Assembly (NCBI GenBank): GCA_034440575.1
Contig: JAOTOL010001147.1
Location: 104,501-168,500, forward strand
Length of the DNA: 64,000 nt
Reading direction: 5' to 3'
From: Imbricaverruca yamaguchii
Taxonomy: Eukaryota > Arthropoda > Thecostraca > Neoverrucidae
Under the pieces are notes generated by a model, which saw nothing but the letters and a program-made list of their open reading frames with translations, was not told the origin of the DNA and did not search any database. Positions 21,853-34,276 of the stretch are shown here, piece after piece (the first letter of the stretch is position 1; each line of letters starts with the position of its first letter). Both the position numbers and the translations under genes were made by a program.

Positions 21853-22200
21853 GCACGCGCCCTGGAGGGCACGAAATCCGCCAACCCCTTCCTGTTTATC
21901 ACACATAAATCCATATTTTGCCGGCCGATTTACACCATTCCTTGCGTAGCTTCTTAGAAATGACCGGCACGTTGCCCAAAGCCAGAAAACGGAAATCAGT
22001 CGAAAGTTTTTCGAGTTATGGGCCGCTAAAGTAAAAAACATCGGAGCGCCAGACAAAAAAAATCGGCGCTGATGCGCTTCCCGTGTATTGGCAAAAGGGC
22101 AGTGCCCTTGGCGACACTAGCGATTTATTTGATGTGTATTGTTATCCTATGTACTTTCAAAGTCACGTTTGGTCACCAAGGTGAAGTCAGGTTAAGTCCA
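21853..22200 (-). repeat. inverted, incomplete copy of the TTAA-bounded repeat family
   Basis: CACGCGCCCTGGAGGGC at 21,854 matches the terminus of elements at 23,233 and 25,121. The following sequence is their reverse complement (GCGCTTCCCGTGTATTGGCA, CACCAAGGTGAAGTCAGGTT). The copy continues through 22,800. Confidence 0.7.
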
Positions 22201-22600
22201 TGACAGTTTAATGGAACCAAACTTTGTCAACTGGAATGATGTCATAACTGAAAATTACCGTCAAGCCGTCTTCACTCCTTTCTTTGTGAAGCGGATTGCC
22301 TAGCCGCCCAACGAAACAGTCGGGTGGGCGGCCTGCCGAACTAGCGTAATGACCTGATAAGTGCTGATAAATAGGTGATTATTAAACTCAAGCCTCTTTT
22401 TGTTACTTGTCCAAACTGAAAGGTAAACATTGCAACAAATGAGTGGTTTAATTAGTATGAGTCACATTATAAACATTGCATTGAATCATCATAAGCCTTA
22501 TATTACCCGCCTTCTGTTAATTTAAGATTTTTTAATCTAAGAATAACAAAAAACCAAACCTAACGCAAAATAAATGTATTAAAGTAGGAAAAACACAATA
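22201..22600. repeat. deletion-ridden tandem duplicate of 22,602-23,085
   Basis: The first ~100 bp are identical to 22,602-22,700. Beyond that the copy follows the second one but lacks many one- to several-base pieces (for example GATAAGTGCTG versus GATAAAGTGCTG, CACATTATAAAC versus CACATTGATAAAC). Net length is about 100 bp shorter. Confidence 0.8.
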
Positions 22601-22601
22601 A

Positions 22602-23085
22602 TGACAGTTTAATGGAACCAAACTTTGTCAACTGGAATGATGTCATAACTGAAAATTACCGTCAAGCCGTCTTCACTCCTTTCTTTGTGAAGCGGATTGC
22701 GCTGAGCCGCCCAACGAAACAGTCGGGTGGGCGGCCTGGTTCCGGTAACTGGAGCAAGTAATGACCTGATAAAGTGCTGATAAATAGGTGATTTATTAAA
22801 CTCAAAGCCTCTTCTTGGTGTTACTTTGCTCACAAACTGAAAGGTAAACAATTGCAACGGAAAATGAGTGGTCTTAATTAGTATGAGTCACATTGATAAA
22901 CATTGCATTGGAAAAGTAAATTCCAAGGATTCATAAAACGCCTTCAAGCATCAATTTACTACCGAGCCTTCCATGTCATAATTTTTTAAAGGGGATTTTT
23001 GTTTGTTTTAATCTCAAAAAGCAGATAACAAATGCACCAAAACATTGCCAAACCTAATCTGTTCTTGCAGAAAATAAATGTATTG
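22602..23085. repeat. intact-looking copy of the duplicated segment
   Basis: Its first 190 bp are the reverse complement of the internal part of the TTAA-bounded family (compare GAAGCGGATTGCGCTGAGCC with 25,500-25,545). The remainder is unique here apart from the damaged copy at 22,201-22,600. Confidence 0.7.
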
Positions 23086-23232
23086 GAAATTGTATTTCAA
23101 AAAGTTTGTGATAACTTCTTTTCAACAAAAAAGAAAAGCCTAGCCTAACCTAATCTTACCAAGCTGAACCAAACCTAACCCTATATGCTTACTTCATGGG
23201 GGTAAAATGTGCAAAACGTGTTTGTGTGTACC

Positions 23233-24219
23233 TTAACCACGCCCTCTGGAGGACTTCTGAATATTTCGCGCACTAGGCGGGGGCGGATTCCGCCCCCATC
23301 GCCCTAGAATCTCGGCTTCTGTTGAAGCTGGAGCACAAATTCACAGGGTGGATGTGTACGGTCGTGAACTCTATTGTGTGTAAATTTAATGTCCTTATAT
23401 ATATATATCTTAAGGGTCAAATGAGGTCAACATTTCACAATTTTCTGGTTTTGCGTTGCTTGGCTTGTCATTGTTCGGGATCGCCGTGATTGTGTTTAAA
23501 TGCTCCGAAATGGGCATTAATGATGTTTTGGACATCACTAATAATGAATTACAGATGCTAAACCTGACATTTAACCTCAGGTCACCTATATAGGAGCACT
23601 TTATCAGGTCATTACCTGCTCCAGTTACCGGAATCGGGCCGCCTGTACGACTACTCCGTTGGACAGCTCGGCTCAATTGGCTTCGCAAAAAAAAGATACT
23701 GAAGTACATGAATACCGTATGGAGTCGTTTAGGTACACAATTACAAACAGTAGTTTTCACGATGGGTAGAGATAACATGCAAAGTGACATCAATCCCATG
23801 ACGGTCATTTGCTTTCATTAAAAAATTCCAGTTGACCAAGTTTGGTTTCATTAACCTGTCATGATCTTGACCTGACTTAACCTTGGTGACCTAGCATGAT
23901 TTTGAACTATATGTGATAATCATATACATCAAACAAGCCGCTGATGTTGCCAAGAACACTTCCCATTTGCCAATATACGGGAAGTGCATCAGCACCGATT
24001 TTTGTAGTCTAGCGCTGATTTTTTTTACTTCAGCGGCCCCTAACTCGAAAAATGGTCAACCGATTTTCGTATTTCGTGCTTTAAACAACGCACCGGTCAT
24101 TTTTAAGTAGGTACGCAACCAATGGCGTATACCGTCCGGTAAAATTTGGAGTGATGTACGAAAAACCGGAGGGTGGGCGGATTTCGCCCCCCCCCCCACC
24201 CCTCCAGGGCGCGTGTTAA
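23233..24219 (+). mobile_element. TTAA-bounded non-autonomous element, copy A (987 bp)
   Basis: The ends are TTAACCACGCCCTCTGGAGG and, reversed, TTAACACGCGCCCTGGAGGG. Internal similarity to 25,121-26,052 is extensive (CACCTATATAGGAGCACT, GGTCATTACCTGCTC, CAATATACGGGAAG). TTAA flanks recall piggyBac or Kolobok target sites. No transposase frame exists. Confidence 0.65.
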
Positions 24220-25120
24220 AGTGCAATTATACCAAAAACATAAGGCAATAATCACAAGATTATCGGAAGATGCCTATGTACATACCTAGGTATGTACTAA
24301 GTAATAGGCAAAGCTTGTCTGGTTATCAGATATGAAACATTTTAGAACAAAACGTGATAAGACCATATCATGAGTAATCTCTACTTGAAATCGCGTTCGG
24401 TACAAGATATATCACAATCTATAATGGTAAGCATAAGCATGATACTTACACGCACACACACCACGGTTAGAAACGAGACATGATGACTTCACAAACACAT
24501 CAAGAAGCAAGATGTCGATAGTTGTTTGGGAAGGATGTCTTCTCATTATTCAATATGTGGTACATTCCACCGAATTTCACGAATTTATAACTGCCTTAAC
24601 CTGCAATAAAACGGGCTTAACAGGACACATGCGCAAAACATTCTGTTCATATTTCGCTTTCGAAATCCGGCACACTGGGTTTGCTTGCCCATTACCGGCT
24701 AAACGAAATTCATGAAGCTATCTGACTAAGGAATAATGGAACTGCTGATTTTGTCAACTCGTGCTTTAAGCGGAACTTAAACAGCATAGAACCCTCGATG
24801 TGCGTCAGAATCTACTATATTACCATATTGGGTTTCAAAACAATGATGAAAATATCTTTATAATTGGAGATTCTTTCACCCGGAGCACAATTTTCAAAGT
24901 TACCGTATTTTAGTTTTGTTTACTTCTGTTGGTTTCGGGGGGCAAATGACATGATGACCCCCTTTGAGGCGCTTCGGGATGGCCATGGCCGGAATCCCCT
25001 CCCCCCCACGATCATTTAGCGCTCATGCCACCATCAGTTGACGGGTGATCGCTTGAAATCCGGATGTGTTTTAAATGTGTATATCTCAGGAAGAATCGAA
25101 ATTTGAAGGATAATCCGATA
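24220..25120. other. spacer between two TTAA-bounded elements
   Basis: No gene, RNA or clear repeat is recognised. Confidence 0.4.
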
Positions 25121-26052
25121 TTAACACGCGCCCTGGAGGGCCTCTGAAACTTACGCGCACTGGAGGGGGGTCGGATTCCGCCCCCCCCCCCTAAGATCTC
25201 GGCTCCCATTAAGGGTAGAGCAACGAAATTCGCAGGGTCGATGGGCACGATAGTTAACTATTGTGTGCAAATTTAAAGATATCAAAATTTTCTGGTTTTG
25301 CGTGGCTTGGGTTGTCATTGTTATTGATCGCTGTGATTGCCTTTAAATGCTCCAAAATTGTCATTAATGATGTTTTGGACATTACTAATGATGCAACACA
25401 TATGCCAGATCCACCATTTGACCTCAGGTCACCTATATAGGAGCACTGTATCAGGTCATTACCTGCTCTAGTTACCGGAACCGGGCTGCCCACCTGACTG
25501 CTCCGTTGGGCGGCTCGGCACAATCGGCTTCGCAAAGAAAGGAGTGAAATACATGAATAAAGTATAGAAACGCTTAGACACACAGTGACAAACAGTAGAT
25601 TTCCGGATGTGTAGGGAGTAACATGCAAAGTGACCTCAACCGCATGACAGTCATTTTCATTTATTACAACATTCCAGTTGACCAAGTCTGGTTCCATTAG
25701 CCTGTCGCGATGACCTCGGCGATCTAACATGACTTTTAAATTATATAGCATAACAATATGCATCAAACAAGTCACTTAGTGTTGTCAAGAACACTTCCCT
25801 TTTGCGAATATACGGGAAGCGCGTCAGCGCCGATTTTTGTGATTTGGCGCTGCGATTCTTTGAAAATTTTAACGGACCAGAACTAAAAACCTTTTCGGCC
25901 GATTTTCATTTTTCTTGCTTTAACCAATGCGCCGGTCATTTTAAGTAGGTACGGAAAAAATGGCGTATACCGGCCGGTACAATATGGAGTTTGTACGAAA
26001 TATCGGAGGGGTGGGCGGATTTCGCCCTCCACCCCTCCACGGCGTGTGTTAA
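25121..26052 (+). mobile_element. TTAA-bounded non-autonomous element, copy B (932 bp)
   Basis: Inward ends TTAACACGCGCCCTGGAGGG and, reversed, TTAACACACGCCGTGGAGGG form imperfect inverted repeats. Both ends carry C-runs (GGATTCCGCCCCC and GATTTCGCCCTCC). The interior has no long coding frame. Confidence 0.7.
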
Positions 26053-26385
26053 CCTGTCATGAACTTGACCTGACTTGACCTCTGTGACCTGACGTGACTT
26101 TGAAACAATGTAGCATAACAATATACATCAAACAAGTCGCTGGTGTTGCCAAGAACACGTCCCTTTTGCCAATATACGGGAAGCGCATCAGCGCCGATAT
26201 TTGTGGTCTGGCGGCGATAATTTTTTTTGACTTTACCGACTCCTAACTCCAAAAAAATATGTACATTTTTATTTTCTTTCTTTAAATAACGTGCCGTTCA
26301 TATCTAAGCAGGTACACAAACAATGGCGTAAATCGGCCGGTAAAATCAGCAGTTATCTACGAAAAACCGGAGGATTGGTGGATTG
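26049..26385 (+). repeat. 3'-half copy of the same family, abutting copy B
   Basis: It starts at TTAACCTGTCATGAACTTGA, matching the interior of copy A at 23,851, and runs to ACGAAAAACCGGAGG. It shares its TTAA with the end of copy B. Confidence 0.7.
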
Positions 26386-26399
26386 GTGGAGTCCACCAA

Positions 26400-27950
26400 T
26401 AATTGTAAAATATCAAAACCAGTGCCCAGAGGGATATTAAGTAAGCCAATGTTCTGCGAGAGCATGTCCACGATTGATGGGAAGTTTTACCAGGAAGTGT
26501 CAGGACCACCTTGGCTCCGTTCCCGGCTTCTGGGAACCCTGATGGAGACTATTTTCCGCGACCTAACCTGGTCACAGCTCTCCACGCTGGTGAAGCTGTC
26601 GGATTCTTCGAACAACTAAAATTCCACTACATGAGCAAATCGGACAACTCACCCAACGGCGACACAGAGCACAATTGCGACTTAAATTAATACCATGGGT
26701 CGTGGAGATTTTATCGGAAGCCGGAGTACCGCCGCCCTCTGGGTAATAGCGTCTATTCTTCTCCAGAGCACACTTATAAATGAAGCTTAGCCTGTTGTCT
26801 TTGTCATTCAAAATTCCGTCGTCTTTGCCGTCTTTGCCGCGACATGCGCTCAAAATTCGCGCGATCTGCGATGCCCATTGCCGAAGCATGTTTTTAAATT
26901 TATCCACCAAAATATGTGTCGCACATATCAGAGCGCGGCACGGAGCCGGCGGCTGATGTCGAGGCGAACGTGAAACAGAATGCTCACGGTGTTGGCAGTC
27001 CGTCGAGCACAATTTCGGCGCGGTTGTGTTAATGTGTTGCGAGTGAGATTTGTGCACGTGCAACATGATAATTATATTAAATGACTTAGGCATATTACTC
27101 CATCTCCTGCGAAGCCGACTTAAAAACTGACACGTAGCGGCAGCCGGAGCCAGGCGGAGACAACTTCCTCCAAGACGCAGCGGCCAGGGATAGTATATTC
27201 TCGTCAGGGCAATAGTAATAGCATTGCTACGAGACTCAAGGGGTGACCGCTCAGCCCGCGCCTTAGGGCGCGGCGTGCAACTCAGCGGGCTGTTCCCGCC
27301 ACCTTTAGCGCCATCGAACTACTACTACGATCTATGGTTACTGCCGGTAGATGTCGCGCCCGCCGGACCACTCGCGGAATTTCCGGTTACGGAACTAAGC
27401 CAGCAAAAAAAAATCCGGGATTCATGGGCCAGTACACATCCGTAACTTTGAAAGATAATAAATGGCCAGATGGGAACACGCAGTATTACTAAGTCCCGCG
27501 CAGAAATTAAATCACAGCTGAAATGTGTTGTGATATCTGGCAACGTCCCTCTTCCAGCCGCAGCCGAGAACCTTCCGGCCGGAACAACGGAAGAGCAAGA
27601 TTGATAGGCGTTTCCCGCGGGCCGTGACATCCAAGCTCACGCAATCGTGCTCAGTGACCCGCCATGGGCCCAAAGAGAAAACCGGCCGGTACCGCCAAGG
27701 CGAAAGGTATGTGGATCGCCCCTCCCCGGGCCCACATCAGCATGCGCCAAGTACGCCACCATTTCCCCCACCGCTCTAGAACCTACGCGCCGGTAACTGG
27801 AACCACCGAGGTCACCCAAGAACGGATCTGGCCTAACCCTTGGACGGTCGTCACTGTTACGTGCAAGCACCTTGGCGCCCCCATTATACACTCTGGTCCG
27901 CCCTGGGCTGTGTCACAGTGAAGGTCACGCACTGGGGCTGTCCGTTGGCT
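26400..27950. other. no recognised gene
   Basis: A minus-strand frame at 26,572-27,093 (173 codons) has no recognisable motif. GC content rises from about 27,250 onward. Confidence 0.4.
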
Positions 27951-27954
27951 GATA

Positions 27955-28530
27955 CTGCGGTTCAGGTTTCACCGACCACATGCGCCGGTTTGGATGTTCG
28001 CTGACATAGCGAACACGGTACCGATTCCCAATGTCCGTACTATGGGCCTGACACCGCTCATGTCACTGGCACAGCCCCACTGACCACACACAGTTATCGG
28101 GCCCGGCTCTCCGCCGATGCCACTACCATGGTTCCATTCGTGTATTGTACCCGGCCATCAGCCGGCGCCACGGGTACAGTTCCCCTGCCCAGACCATTGT
28201 AGGAGCCTGGCTGCCCGCTGCCGCCTCCGATGGGGCCTCCCTGTGACAAGGCACCCCCCACAAGGTCACATGGGCCTGGCCGTCCGCTGACGCAGCCCAT
28301 CAGGACCCGCTGACTGGTTACTCATGGGCCCGGCCGTCCGCCCACGCCTACGATAAGGCCGCCCTCATTCCTCTGGTATGGCCCACTGCCACGGGTATCC
28401 ATGGGCCTGGTCGTCCGCTGACGCTTCTGATACGGCCACACCTCTGATCAGGCCCACTGACAAGGTCACATGGCTGTCCGCTGACGCACTGCTGACCAGG
28501 TCATGCACTGGGCTCTGGTGGTTCACATAG
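27955..28530. repeat. degenerate GC-rich tandem repeat
   Basis: The motifs CCACTGACAAGGTCACATGG, GGGCCTGGCCGTCCGCTGAC and GATAAGGCC recur about every 55-65 bp through roughly nine diverged units upstream of the DIRS-type element. Confidence 0.65.
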
Positions 28531-29049
28531 TTTCGCTCCCACTAACTAGATCAGACACTCGGTCCTGGGTTAAGGTTAAGCGACCGCCAGCAATAAGATC
28601 CCCCTGACCTGTCAGGTCGCGGCCAAGACACACCGACCGCCGATACTTGACACATGTTCCCTGCCGGCAGGGTCCCTAACCAAGGCCGCAACCACCATTC
28701 GCACCGCACGGCCCCGCGGGACACCGACCGCGCCGCCCGCAGCACGACGGCGCCAGTCTGCCCCCAGTCTCGGGGTGGCCAAACCGACGGCGATCCGCCT
28801 TCCCTGCCGTGCCTCCTGCCGCGCTACAACGCGGACGACCCGTCGCTAAACGGCGACGCTCCATCGCTTGGCCGTCCACCCCACATGCATCCACAAGCGG
28901 TAGCGGCTCCAGTACGGTCTCCGACGCGCTCGGGGACTGCTCTGACGTCGACTCCTCCGCGCGGTAATCGCCCCTCCCGGGCCCATCAGGACCCAGCGAG
29001 GTCACTGACCTCAGCTCGGTCCCACTCGCCTCTGACGGCCCGGATCCGC

Positions 29050-29640
29050 CAAGGTTTCTCAAGCTCGCCACCGTGGGGCGCTCCCTCTTGGACGAGCTGA
29101 AGAGGCGAGACCGAGTGGTCGCCGTGGAAGACGTTCTGTACCCCCAGCTGCACCGCGCCCGGGCCAACACGACCGACCGCGCCAGGGCCCCGCCCACCTG
29201 CGTGACCAACTACGTGCGCGGCGTGACGGCGATCGCCGCCTATCGAGCATACTTTTTCCCTCCCTCGCCGTGCAGTGGCTTACATACCTGCACTTGCTGC
29301 AGGGCAGGGCCGACGGGCTGGGCACCTTCCAGCTCAAGGATATTGATATCCGCGCCCGCACCCACATGACGCAGTACCCGTACGATTACCACGACGCCGC
29401 CTCCATTGGTGGCCGCCCAGCCCCTGGGGGCCACCAATCTGCCCTCACGGACGGGTTGGCTCGCTTTCCCCGCTAATAATGCGCCGTACCCAAACTTCTC
29501 AGCGGCCCCCAAATCGGGGGCCGGAATCCGATATTTGTATCCGCTACAACTTGGGACGGTGCACCAGGCCAGAGTCATGCCGGCGCAGGCACGCGTGCCT
29601 CGGTGCTGGGAGGGACACCCCGCGCAACCCACCACCAAGG
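29050..29640 (+). pseudogene. gag-like region with CCCH zinc finger
   Basis: Coding resemblance runs over two or three frames: LLDELKRRDRVVAVEDVLYP near 29,090, WLTYLHLLQGRADGLGTFQL near 29,280 and then CIRYNLGRCTRPESCRRRH near 29,540. The last is a C-x7-C-x5-C-x3-H finger, a type frequently seen at the end of DIRS/Ngaro gag-like proteins and presumably binding the element RNA. The frame changes at about 29,250 and 29,478 show it is broken. The start is not identifiable. Confidence 0.65.
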
Positions 29641-29814
29641 TCAGCCTCGCCGTTTTTTTTTTCTCGCCGTAGGCCTACCGCAACAACCGCCCGTACCCCA
29701 GCTGGTGAGCCTTCCCAGCTCGACTCGCTCAACTGTGCCGGCCACGATCCCGCGTGTTTCCATCCCAGCGTCGCTAGCCGAGCCGAGCTGCTTACTTACG
29801 TTCGCCAGTTGACC

Positions 29815-31290
29815 CGGCAGCCCTCGCGGCAATCGCAGCTCCCGCCATCAACTCGGTGGCGTTGGAGACGGTCTGCTCGCGCCTCCGCGTTGGCGCGGAC
29901 ATCGGGTACACGGGCCCCTAGTCAGCTCCGCACGCCCCAACAACCAGTCGGCCCTCCACGACCCCGAGGCCCTATCTCACGCCCTTGCTGCCGAACTCGC
30001 TCGGGGCCACACCGCGGGCACCTTCACCATCCCACCGTTCTCTCCCTTTCGAGTCAATCCCCTTGGGGCACGCCCCAAGCCTGACGGGGCTCTCCGCATC
30101 ATTTTAGACCTGTCGCAGCCAGTTGGTAACAATGTGAACGACTACATCGACAAGGAGTCGTTCACGCTGCAGTACACGACGATGGACGGTGCCATTACGG
30201 CCCTTTTCGAGGTCGGCCCCCGCGTGGCGTTAATGGCCAAAGTTGACCTCAGGCATGCCTTCCGCTTACTTCCCGTCCGGTCATCTCAGTGGTGGCTGCT
30301 CGGCTTCCGCTGGCAGGAATCTTTCTATTTTGACGTGCGACTACCATTCGGTCGACGGTCCGCCTGCGCCCTGCTCGATGACCTCGCTAAGGTCGTAGCC
30401 GCCGCGGTCCGCCATCACGCAGGTGCCCCAGACACTTATCAGTATCTCGACGATTTCTTTTCCTTTTCCGCGTCATCGCCCGCCTGCCCTCGGGCTTTCG
30501 TCACCATGCTGGAGATTTGCCATGCTTGCGGCATACCGGTGTCCGATGAGAAGTGCCACCCGCCCGGCCACACCCTCACGCTCCTCGACTGCGTCCTCAA
30601 CACGGACACACTCACCATCTCCCTCCCGCCGGATAAGCTCCAAGCTCTGCTCGAGCACCTCCGCGCTGTCCGCCGGGCCCGAACCGTGCGCAAGCGCGAC
30701 ATGCTGAGCCTGGTCGGAGAACTAGTACACGCCACGAAATGCATCCCGGCAGACCGCAGCTTCTTCCGGCGCATGCTCGACGTAGCCCCACCCTCACCCG
30801 AACAGTGAAACTTGACCTGGACTGGTGGCTGGCGGTCCTCCCCCGATGGAACGGCCCCGACCCGCTAATGCACCCATACTGGACGCCATCGTCCGACTTA
30901 AGCCTCCCCACAGACGCCCCGAGAGCAGGTTTCGGTGGCACGTGCGGCAAAGGGTGGTTCTACGCGCGTTGGCCGCCCCGCGTACCTCTTCTCGCCCCGG
31001 GAATGTCCTGGCTCGAAATGGTCCCGATTCTGGCAGCGTGCCTCATCTGGGGCCCGTCGTGGGCGGGGCGCCGGGTCACGTTTCATCGCGATAACTCCGG
31101 CGTGGTCGGCGCATCGGAACGTGGGTGGTTCCAGAGACTCGTGGCTCATGTCTCTCCTCCGCCAGTCACTCTTTGTTGCAGCGGCCCATCACTTCCACGT
31201 TCGCGTGGTCCATCTGCCCGGCCGCGATAATTACGCGGCGAAAGCCCTGTCACGCTTACAGATCCCGGCGTTCCGGCGGGCCTGTCCGGA
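29815..31290 (+). pseudogene. reverse transcriptase-RNase H of the YR retroelement
   Basis: An upstream GADIGYTGP segment leads, after a one-base shift near 29,918, to FTIPPFSPFRVNPLGARPK, LDLSQPVGNNVNDYID, MAKVDLRHAFRLLPV and the catalytic YQYLDDFFSF at about 30,440. The RNase H part follows in another frame (shift near 30,787): TDAPRAGFGG, SWLEMVPILAACL and HRDNSGVV. A third shift near 31,125 leads to VVHLPGRDNYAAKALSRL. These motifs are the usual DIRS/Ngaro RT-RH set. Three frameshifts make it non-functional. Confidence 0.85.
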
Positions 31291-31356
31291 CACCAACGTG
31301 GCCCCTGAGGCCATGCCCAGCCACCTGATGCAGTTCCTGTCGGACCCGTCAGAGGA

Positions 31357-32323
31357 GTGCACGGTAGCTTCGGGATACCAACTATAGACCGCCACGTCGC
31401 ATCCCTGTTACGTGCCGGGATTTCCACGGCAACACGGCGCTCCTACCGCACCATGGTCACGAGGTATCGCACTTTCTGCCACTCGCACAAGTTCACCCCT
31501 TTCCCGAGCACCGAACGCGTCCTTCTGCGATTTGTGGCGTACCTTAGCCTCCGACGGCTGTCCGCCATCTCCATCTCCTCGCACTTGGCCACCATCCGTC
31601 ACAGTCACGTCACCAGGGGCTCCCTCTGGATCGGGCGAACGCCACGCCTTGTCCTCGCCCTCCGCGCCACAGCCAAACTACCCCGGCCCCGCTGCCCGAC
31701 CCGAGCTCCGCTAACCCCGGCAGACTTGCGGCTTCTCAAGTCAGCCTTCCGCCGCTCCGGGGAGCACAAGGCGGACCGCGCCGCAGCGTGGAGCGCCATC
31801 ACTGTCGGATTCTTCGGGGCGCTCCGTGTGTCCGAATACCTTAGCCCCTGCGAATATGCGCTCGACCCCCGTCGATCCTGTCAGCGACGACACCTGCAGC
31901 TGGGGCCCCGATGCCTCGTGCTGACCATACCTGCCGCAAAAACGGATCAAACCTTCCGGGGTGCATCTGTCGCGCTGCCGGAAATCGGCGGCCCCTTGTG
32001 TCCCGTGACGGCGTTCCGGAAGTATCGCCGGACCCGGAACCCCGGGCCCGGGAACGTCGGCGTCCTTCACGCGCGGCGACGGCCCCGCCTGCATCCCGGC
32101 GTGGCTCAACGGTCTCCTTGTACGCTACTTGGAGGCCCCGCATGGCAAAGTGTTCACCTCACATAGCCTGCGAATCGGGTACGCCACTGCAGCGGCCGCC
32201 GCCGGAGTCACCGACGACACTATCCGCACCGCGGGCCGCTGGTCCAGCGGGGTCTTCTCCCGCTACATCCGTGGACCCCGGCGGTCCGCCATCGAGGCGT
32301 GTGTGCAGATTGCCCGCTTGTAA
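31357..32323 (+). pseudogene. tyrosine recombinase of the YR retroelement
   Basis: The N-terminal core-binding region (STATRRSYRTMVTRYRTFCH) is followed by the catalytic domain: GALRVSEYL with the first Arg, PAAKTDQTF with the Lys, SHSLRIGYATA with the H-x-x-R and AGRWSSGVFSRYIRG with the Trp/His position and the nucleophilic Tyr. A one-base frameshift near 32,060 splits it. The enzyme would integrate a circular DNA intermediate. All R-K-HxxR-Y residues are visible across the two frames, so decay is recent relative to the RT part. Confidence 0.85.
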
Positions 32324-32339
32324 GCCATCGAAGGAGGAA

Positions 32340-34236
32340 CATTATACCACATACGGAGCCGTTTGGTGGTTTGGCGTCTTTCAGCCGTACATCGACGAAA
32401 ACGGAACGGCTGAAACTAACTGGAGTCGAGACCATCGCAAGCGGAATCTAAAATTAATCTGCGTCCATGCCAGCCGGCGTCTCGGCAGCCTAAGGGCGCT
32501 AGCTGATCGGGTCACGAGCCGCCACACCGCTGAGTGGGTTCAAAACATTTTACGTAGAGCCTGGGGGCCGATACTTTGTGGATCACCATATGCACTTTGG
32601 TGACATCCCGCCTCTCCATTGAGCTCTCGGTTCTGCTCCACCCCAGGTATTTCAAAGCCGGACCGACATGCTCCCAGCGACGTGTTCCCATCACAAAGGG
32701 TAGACGCCAAATATAACCGGCACCCAACTCAGGGGGACGAATCCTCCATAGGCTTTCCGAGACTACTTTTGGAGAGCTGAACGTGTCGCGCTCACATTCG
32801 GCATAGCCTGTGGGGCATCCTTTCGACACTTTGGTGAGCAACTTTTGCGACTCTGTGGCCAGGGGCTGGCTACTGTACCGGTCCTGACCATTAAATCGGT
32901 TCTTCTTATCACACTGTTCACGCCATCATCAGTCGCCTTTTGTGCAACAGAGTTTCTAAAAATGTACGGTTTGAAACGTAAAGTATGTATACTGGCATAG
33001 TACCGTAATGCTGGCCCGTAACTGTAAATACTGTGACCCCGTAAGCCAGTCGACAGGCAACCTCCTGAACTGTAGCCGGTCGGTGGCTTGCAGACGGCCC
33101 GCGCCGCGGCGGCGGCTAGACGTGAGGCTAAAAGTCCAATGGCCGGGCGCGTTGCGGTCATCTGCGGGGCGGGTAAATGTCACCTGACTGTTCGACACCA
33201 GGTGGCATCGACGTGTTACATTGCAAATGAAACGTCATTAGACCACCAATTGGAACTGGGGCCTAAAATACGTCATTACTAGTAGCCAATGAGAGAGTGA
33301 CGAATCGTCTTGAGGTGTGTGCACTGTGCAGGTGTGTTCCAGATCCCCACGGTCAAAGCGCTCCGGACTGTCGCGACGCGCGGATGTGTCGCGGTCAGAC
33401 GCGTCGAGAAATTGAACATTTATCTTTCGGCCCCTAAATTAGAAGTTATAGCCTTTGCTGTCGGAGTTGTATGAATTTCCGTCTTTACCGTTTAATTGCC
33501 TTCAACTGCACAATACATTAAGTGCACCATAATCGAACTTTCGGAGTTATCGCGTCGCGCGGTTCGACTGGACTATATCACGTGCCTACAAGAACGACCC
33601 TTCACTACATTTGGGGTGAGAAGTTGTACACACACACCTAGCCCCAACAGTTGTGATGCCCGCGGCACTTTTAGATTTCCACGTAAAAATACTTTAGCTA
33701 AGATCAAGGATAGCCCCAACCACAACAAAACACATATTTCGGCAGCCAGAGGCGGCTGCAAGATGTATCGATCAGAATGTATGAAAATACAATAAATGCA
33801 AAATGCAAATGCAAGGTGTATGAAAATGAAATGAACGCATGTGCTGGCGTGCCGACCAAGCTATTCTGGGAAGTATTTCATACGTGAATATAAATAAGGT
33901 TGTGTAATCGCATGCAATCTAAAGCAATCGCGTTAGCACTATAATCGCTGAAAACCTGCGAAACCGTCACATACGTGCAGACGACAACCTTTACCTGCCA
34001 GTCATACACAGAGAGGATGGCCGCAGAAGATTTCTCTAATCGTCTGTCTTCCACTATGACAAACTTCCTACTGAAAGAAAAACATCGAGGCTGTTTAACT
34101 TAAAGAAACATGAACTAGCTTATCTCCTTGAACAACGCTAGTCACACACACAAATTTTCACTATGGATGTGTGTACACTATGAACTCGCGGTCGTTGTTG
34201 TGAAGTTGTTGTTGTGAATTGTGAAACGTTGTTGTG
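32340..34236. other. no recognised gene
   Basis: A 109-codon minus-strand frame at 32,512-32,841 shows no motif I recognise. The rest is unremarkable. Confidence 0.4.
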
Positions 34237-34276
34237 AATCAACATCGTTCGGCCCAACGGCCGAACGATGTTGATT
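34237..34276. repeat. perfect 18-bp hairpin
   Basis: AATCAACATCGTTCGGCC (34,237-34,254) and its exact complement (34,259-34,276) flank the 4-base loop CAAC. Confidence 0.95.

Larger units (their letters stand above)
28650..32323 (+). mobile_element. decayed DIRS/Ngaro-type tyrosine-recombinase retroelement
   Basis: The GC-rich plus-strand block encodes in order a CCCH-finger gag-like region, RT, RNase H and a tyrosine recombinase with no integrase or protease, the hallmark of YR retroelements. The gap between RNase H and recombinase is too short for the methyltransferase domain of DIRS1-like elements, which favours a Ngaro-like assignment. At least four frameshifts interrupt it. I could not locate terminal or split direct repeats, so the boundaries are approximate. 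Confidence 0.85.

Noticed and set aside
26572..27093. 173-codon minus frame
   Set aside because: No motif, no start or splice evidence and no similarity recognised.
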